NCBI RefSeq assembly: GCF_001751365.1
Contig: NZ_LJGT01000041.1
Coordinates: forward strand, 1,047,045 to 1,111,044
Direction of reading: 5' to 3'
Length of the DNA stretch: 64,000 nucleotides
Origin: Streptomyces abyssalis
GTDB taxonomy: Bacteria; Actinomycetota; Actinomycetes; Streptomycetales; Streptomycetaceae
A program made the translations under genes and the position numbers. How positions within the stretch are numbered: the stretch's first letter is position 1; each line of letters opens with the position of its first letter. The notes beneath the pieces were generated by a model. That model was not told the origin of the DNA. It searched no databases and worked only from the letters and a program-made list of their open reading frames with translations. This document shows, piece by piece, positions 60,121 to 64,000 of this stretch.

Positions 60121-60486
60121 GTGGCGCTGTTCGGGAACGCACACACCATCGATCCGGCGAAAGCGCAGCAGGAGTACGGGCGTCTGCTCGGGCGGAACGA
60201 GCAGGTGCACGCCGCGTTCCTGCTGATACGCGACACCATCCTCTTCACCGACCGGCGGCTGATCCTCGTCGACAAGCAGGGCATGACCGGCAAGAAGGTG
60301 GAGTACCACTCCGTTCCGTACCGGAGCATCTCGCACTTCGCGGTGGAGACGGCCGGCACCTTCGATCTCGACGCGGAGCTGAAGATCTGGATCTCCGGAG
60401 ATCCCACTCCTGTCCAGAAGACCTTCACCAAGGGCGTCGACATCTACGAGGTGCAGGCCGTGCTCACGGAGTTCGTGGCGCGCTGA
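60121..60486 (+). CDS. PH-domain (bPH_1/YvbH-like) protein
   Basis: 121 residues. The pattern ILFTDRRLILVDKQGMTGKK, VEYHSVPYRSISHFAVETAG and the WISGDPTPVQKTFTKGVDIY strands fits the bacterial pleckstrin-homology-like family (PF08000), a ring-forming domain linked to membrane stress. GTG at 60121 follows GGGGGC. Function unknown. The 276-base spacer to gatC has no supported gene. Confidence 0.85.
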   Translation: MALFGNAHTIDPAKAQQEYGRLLGRNEQVHAAFLLIRDTILFTDRRLILVDKQGMTGKKVEYHSVPYRSISHFAVETAGTFDLDAELKIWISGDPTPVQKTFTKGVDIYEVQAVLTEFVAR

Positions 60487-60717
60487 CCGCGCGCCGTACG
60501 GGGTCCTGGCGCGCGGGCGACGCCGGCACGGCGAGGTGCCGCCCCCGCCGGCGTCCGGTCCGGAGCAGGCAACGAGCGCATCCACGATCCCGGACGGCGC
60601 CCCGGGGACCGGGCGCACACCATGTGCACCACCTGGGCGAGTGATCCCGACCGGCTTGAAAGGCTGCCGCCCAGAGGCTGGAACCGCCCGGCGGCACGGG
60701 CCGGCCCGGGGGAGCCA

Positions 60718-60723
60718 TAGGAT
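60718..60723 (+). promoter_or_regulatory. candidate -10 of the gatCAB promoter
   Basis: TAGGAT ends 40 bases before the gatC ATG, the right distance for a short leader. No convincing -35 was found 17-18 bases upstream. It is a single-box assignment. Confidence 0.4.
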
Positions 60724-60762
60724 TGAGGCGGAAAATCCAACACTCACCCAGAGGACCGCTGC

Positions 60763-61059
60763 ATGCCTGGCATCTCGCGCGAGGAGGTCGCCCACCTCGC
60801 CCGGCTGGCGCGCCTGGAGCTGAAGGACGAAGAGCTGGATCACTTCGCCGGTCAGCTCGACGACATCATCGGTGCTGTAGCCACCGTCTCCGACGTCGCC
60901 GACGAGGACGTACCGCCGACCTCCCACCCGCTGCCGCTCACCAACGTCATGCGCCCGGACGTCGTGCGTCCCGGCCTGACCCCCGAGCAGGCGCTCTCGG
61001 GCGCCCCGGCACAGGAACAGCAGCGTTTCAAGGTGCCGCAGATCCTGGGGGAGGACTGA
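60763..61059 (+). CDS. gatC: aspartyl/glutamyl-tRNA amidotransferase subunit C
   Basis: 98 residues. ISREEVAHLARLARLELKDE and the VLGEDV-like EDVPPTSHPLP segment ending in FKVPQILGED are GatC hallmarks. GatC links GatA and GatB, holding ammonia transfer for conversion of Glu-tRNA(Gln) or Asp-tRNA(Asn). The ATG has AGAGGA seven bases upstream. gatA begins three bases later. Confidence 0.97.
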   Translation: MPGISREEVAHLARLARLELKDEELDHFAGQLDDIIGAVATVSDVADEDVPPTSHPLPLTNVMRPDVVRPGLTPEQALSGAPAQEQQRFKVPQILGED

Positions 61060-61062
61060 ACG

Positions 61063-62556
61063 ATGGCCGATCTGACCAGACTGACCGCGGCGCAGACCGC
61101 GGAGAGGATCGCGAACGGCGAGGTCACCGCCGTCGAGGTCGCCGAGGCGCATCTCGCCCGTATCGACGCCGTGGACGAGAAGGTGCACGCCTTCCTGCAC
61201 GTCGACCGGGAGCGCGCGCTCGCCCAGGCCCGGGAGGTCGACGAGAAGCGCGCACGCGGTGAGCGGCTCGGCCCGCTGGCCGGCGTGCCCGTGGCCGTGA
61301 AGGACCTCTTCACCACCGAGGGCGTGCCCACGACGGTCGGTTCGAAGATCCTCGAAGGCTGGATCCCGCCGTACGACGCGACCGTGGTGCGGAAGCTGAA
61401 GGAGGCGGGCCTCGTCATCCTCGGCAAGACCAACATGGACGAGTTCGCCATGGGGTCCTCCACCGAGAACAGCGCGTACGGCCCGTCCGGCAACCCGTGG
61501 GACCTGACCCGCATCCCCGGCGGTTCCGGGGGCGGCTCCTCCGCCGCGATCAGCGCGTACGAGGCGCCGCTGGCCATCGGCACCGACACGGGCGGCTCCA
61601 TCCGCCAGCCGGCCGCCGTCACCGGCACGGTGGGCGTGAAGCCGACCTACGGCGGGGTCTCCCGGTACGGCATGGTCGCCTTCTCCTCCTCCCTCGACCA
61701 GGCGGGGCCCTGCGCCCGTACGGTCCTGGACGCGGCGCTGCTGCACGCCGTCATCGCGGGCCACGACGAGCTGGACTCCACCTCCATCGACCAGCCCGTC
61801 CCGGACGTGGTCACGGCCGCCCGCAACGGCGACGTGGCGGGCCTGCGGGTCGGCGTCGTCAAGGAGTTCCGCGGCGAGGGCTACCAGGCGGGCGTGCTCC
61901 AGCGCGTCGACGAGACCGTGGAGCTGCTGCGTGAGCTGGGCGCCGAGGCCGCCGAGGTGTCCTGCCCGTCCTTCACCAAGGCGCTGGCGGCGTACTACCT
62001 GATCGCCCCTTCCGAGTGCTCCTCCAACCTCGCCCGGTTCGACGCGATGCGCTACGGCCTGCGCGTGGGCGACGACGGCACGCACTCGGCCGAGGAAGTC
62101 ACCGCCCTGACCCGTGAGGAGGGCTTCGGCGACGAGGTCAAGCGCCGCGTCATGCTGGGCACGTACGCGCTCAGCTCCGGCTACTACGACGCGTACTACG
62201 GCTCGGCCCAGAAGGTCCGCACGCTCATCACCCGGGACTTCGAGCGTGCGTTCGGCGAGGTGGACGTGCTGGTCTCGCCGACGACCCCGACCACGGCCTT
62301 CCCGATCGGCGAGCGCGCCGACGACCCGATGGCCATGTATCTGGCCGACCTGTGCACCATCCCGTCCAACCTGGCCGGGAACGCCGCAATGTCCGTACCG
62401 TGCGGCCTGGCCGGTGAGGACGGCCTCCCCGTGGGGCTGCAGATCATCGCCCCGGCCATGGCCGATGACCGTCTCTATCGTGTCGGAGCGGCCCTGGAAG
62501 CCGCTCACCAGGCACGTTGGGGGCACCCGCTGCTTGAGGAGGCACCGTCGCTGTGA
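61063..62556 (+). CDS. gatA: aspartyl/glutamyl-tRNA amidotransferase subunit A
   Basis: 497 residues, amidase-signature glutaminase. The Ser-cisSer-Lys triad is visible: Lys in VAVKDLF, and Ser in GGSGGGSSAA with the nucleophilic Ser in DTGGSIRQPA. It supplies ammonia to GatB. ATG 61063 has GGGGGAGGA upstream. Its stop overlaps the GTG of the small ORF (GTGA). Confidence 0.98.
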   Translation: MADLTRLTAAQTAERIANGEVTAVEVAEAHLARIDAVDEKVHAFLHVDRERALAQAREVDEKRARGERLGPLAGVPVAVKDLFTTEGVPTTVGSKILEGWIPPYDATVVRKLKEAGLVILGKTNMDEFAMGSSTENSAYGPSGNPWDLTRIPGGSGGGSSAAISAYEAPLAIGTDTGGSIRQPAAVTGTVGVKPTYGGVSRYGMVAFSSSLDQAGPCARTVLDAALLHAVIAGHDELDSTSIDQPVPDVVTAARNGDVAGLRVGVVKEFRGEGYQAGVLQRVDETVELLRELGAEAAEVSCPSFTKALAAYYLIAPSECSSNLARFDAMRYGLRVGDDGTHSAEEVTALTREEGFGDEVKRRVMLGTYALSSGYYDAYYGSAQKVRTLITRDFERAFGEVDVLVSPTTPTTAFPIGERADDPMAMYLADLCTIPSNLAGNAAMSVPCGLAGEDGLPVGLQIIAPAMADDRLYRVGAALEAAHQARWGHPLLEEAPSL

Positions 62557-62798
62557 GTGGAAAGCTGCAGAAGGCCAAGGGTTTCAAGAAGTCCCGTACC
62601 GGGATGTACGTGTCAATCGCGGCCTCCCTCTTCGGGGTGGTCGGCACCGTCAAGCGCGGCAGGGAGGCCCGCCGCGAGGGTGACACGCTCCAGCTGATCG
62701 ACGTCGCCGTCTCGGCGGCGGGCATCGTCACGGGCGTCGCACTGCTCGTGCGGGAGCTGCGGCGCGGCGAGCTCCACGATGTCCTCGCGGACGACTGA
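62553..62798 (+). CDS. small conserved membrane-associated protein between gatA and gatB
   Basis: 81 residues: a Lys-rich N terminus (GKLQKAKGFKKSRTGMYVSI), one clear and one weaker hydrophobic helix (AASLFGVVGTVKRG; VAVSAAGIVTGVALLVRELR), and an acidic C terminus. No family function recognised. GTGA overlap with gatA and 15 bases to gatB put it in the operon, so it is probably co-translated. It could regulate or tether the amidotransferase, but this is untested. Confidence 0.75.
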   Translation: MSGKLQKAKGFKKSRTGMYVSIAASLFGVVGTVKRGREARREGDTLQLIDVAVSAAGIVTGVALLVRELRRGELHDVLADD

Positions 62799-62813
62799 GA
62801 GGCGGATTTTTCC

Positions 62814-64000
62814 GTGACCGTCACTGAACTGGTGCCGTACGAGGACGCGTTGGCCGTCTACGACCCCGTCATGGGTCTGGAGGTGCACGTCGAGCTCGGC
62901 ACCGCGACGAAGATGTTCTGCGGCTGTTCGACGACGCTCGGCGCCGATGCCAACAGCCAGACCTGCCCCACCTGTCTGGGGCTGCCCGGCGCCCTGCCCG
63001 TCGTCAACGCGACAGGCGTCGAGTCCGCCGTCCGTATCGGTCTCGCGCTCAACTGCGAGATCGCGGAGTGGTGCCGCTTCGCGCGGAAGAACTACTTCTA
63101 CCCGGACATGCCGAAGAACTTCCAGACCTCCCAGTACGACGAGCCGATCGCCTTCAACGGCCACCTCGACGTACAGCTGGAGGACGGCGAGGTCTTCCGC
63201 GTCGAGATCGAGCGCGCGCACATGGAGGAGGACACCGGCAAGTCGACGCACATCGGCGGCGCCACCGGCCGAATCCACGGCGCCTCACACTCGCTGCTCG
63301 ACTACAACCGCGCCGGTATCCCGCTCATCGAGATCGTCACCAAGCCGATCGAGGGCGCCGGGGAGCGCGCGCCCGAGGTCGCGAAGGCGTACGTCGCCGA
63401 ACTGCGGGAGCTCATCAAGGCGCTGGGCGTCTCTGAAGCCCGCATGGAGATGGGCCAGATGCGCTGCGACGTCAACCTGTCGCTGCGTCCCAAGGGTGAG
63501 AAGACCTTCGGCACGCGCAGCGAGACGAAGAACGTCAACTCACTGCGCAGCGTGGAGCGTGCGGCCCGGTTCGAGATCCAGCGGCACGCGGCCGTGCTGG
63601 ACGCGGGCGAGAAGATCGTCCAGGAGACCCGGCACTTCCACGAGGAGAACGGCAGCACGACCTCCGGACGGGTCAAGGAAGAGGCGGAGGACTACCGCTA
63701 CTTCCCCGAGCCGGACCTGGTGCCGGTGGCTCCCTCCCGCGAGTGGGTCGAGGAACTGCGTGCGGGTCTGCCCGAACTGCCGCGCCTGCGCCGTAACCGG
63801 CTGCGGGAGGAGTGGGGCATCTCGCAGCACGAGATGCAGTCCGTCCTCAACGCGGGGGCCGTCGGCCTCATCGTCGCGACGGTCGACGCGGGTGCGCCCG
63901 CCGACCAGGCCCGCAAGTGGTGGATGGGCGAACTGGCGCGTCGTGCCAACGAGTCGGGCACCGAACTCGCCGACCTGCCGATCGGCCCGGAGGACGTCGC
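62814..64000 (+). CDS. gatB: aspartyl/glutamyl-tRNA amidotransferase subunit B, 3' end cut by the window
   Basis: The first 395 codons are present, starting at GTG 62814 with GGCGGA upstream. GatB signatures: VMGLEVHVELGTATKMFCGC, CPTCLGLPGALPV, YFYPDMPKNFQTSQYD, KNVNSLRSVERA and EDYRYFPEPDL. GatB binds Glu-tRNA(Gln) and phosphorylates and amidates the glutamate. The C-terminal YqeY-like tRNA-binding domain is beyond the window. It completes gatC-gatA-small ORF-gatB. Confidence 0.97.
   Translation, partial: MTVTELVPYEDALAVYDPVMGLEVHVELGTATKMFCGCSTTLGADANSQTCPTCLGLPGALPVVNATGVESAVRIGLALNCEIAEWCRFARKNYFYPDMPKNFQTSQYDEPIAFNGHLDVQLEDGEVFRVEIERAHMEEDTGKSTHIGGATGRIHGASHSLLDYNRAGIPLIEIVTKPIEGAGERAPEVAKAYVAELRELIKALGVSEARMEMGQMRCDVNLSLRPKGEKTFGTRSETKNVNSLRSVERAARFEIQRHAAVLDAGEKIVQETRHFHEENGSTTSGRVKEEAEDYRYFPEPDLVPVAPSREWVEELRAGLPELPRLRRNRLREEWGISQHEMQSVLNAGAVGLIVATVDAGAPADQARKWWMGELARRANESGTELADLPIGPEDV

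Noticed and set aside
59326..62526. 1066-codon minus frame over rmdB and gatA
   Set aside because: Opposite to rmdB, gatC and gatA; translation is low complexity and has no family.
1..64000. CRISPR array, prophage or insertion sequence
   Set aside because: No regularly spaced repeats, integrase or transposase genes were seen; the GC repeats are too short and irregular.

Overview
The window is high-GC DNA with the coding habits of an actinomycete: GTG starts, GTGA/ATGA start-stop overlaps, strong third-position GC and long perfect GC hairpins between genes. Gene content and order match the Streptomyces chromosome core: glycine/serine genes, an oligopeptide ABC operon, cysteine desulfurase, amidase, mnmA, ligA, the RmdB c-di-GMP protein and gatCAB. 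A fused glycine/sarcosine/dimethylglycine N-methyltransferase for glycine betaine suggests osmotic (marine or saline) adaptation. No rRNA, tRNA, CRISPR array, phage block or intact insertion sequence was seen.

Layout. 0-9.7 kb: a methyltransferase and an NTF2-like protein, then a minus-strand glycine/serine unit gcvT-gcvH-glyA-sdaA behind a tandem glycine riboswitch, then a P-loop protein and two SseB-family proteins. 10-16.3 kb: an oligopeptide/dipeptide ABC operon in the order C-A-B-D-F, with a 17-bp perfect hairpin between the binding-protein and second permease genes. 16.3-32.5 kb: accessory genes. These include a secreted lytic transglycosylase with a structured leader, a TRIC-like channel, a thioesterase, an MFS exporter, a rifampicin monooxygenase (rox) with a 19-bp rifamycin-associated element, an acyltransferase, an Asp-nucleophile hydrolase, Dps, a membrane-anchored Mrr-type endonuclease, a lipoprotein, Nudix, a frameshifted Cys-rich mini-gene, an M23 peptidase, a prepilin peptidase, and an HTH-plus-Clp-N-domain regulator whose leaderless promoter is covered by two copies of a palindrome.

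32.7-45 kb: cysteine desulfurase and mnmA (both serve tRNA 2-thiolation) are separated by about 10 kb holding an MFS/PLP-decarboxylase pair, a secreted beta-propeller protein, a penicillin-acylase-family enzyme, a second Asp-nucleophile hydrolase and a Tat-type amidase. 45-51 kb: an MreB/Mbl homologue diverges from the betaine methyltransferase, which appears to start at a rare ATT codon. A two-RCK membrane protein and a LOG-family gene diverge from overlapping start codons. 51-64 kb: a DrrAB-like exporter, an SDR plus MetE-like pair, ligA, the RmdB-like GGDEF-EAL protein, a PH-domain protein and gatC-gatA-small ORF-gatB (gatB runs off the end).

The glycine theme recurs. A glycine-sensing operon degrades or interconverts glycine and serine near one end, and a glycine-consuming betaine synthase sits about 40 kb away. 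The signals most worth testing are the Clp-N regulator with its double operator, the ATT start, the overlapping divergent start codons, the Rox/RAE unit and a family of short GC repeats, one of which has been absorbed into the mnmA reading frame.
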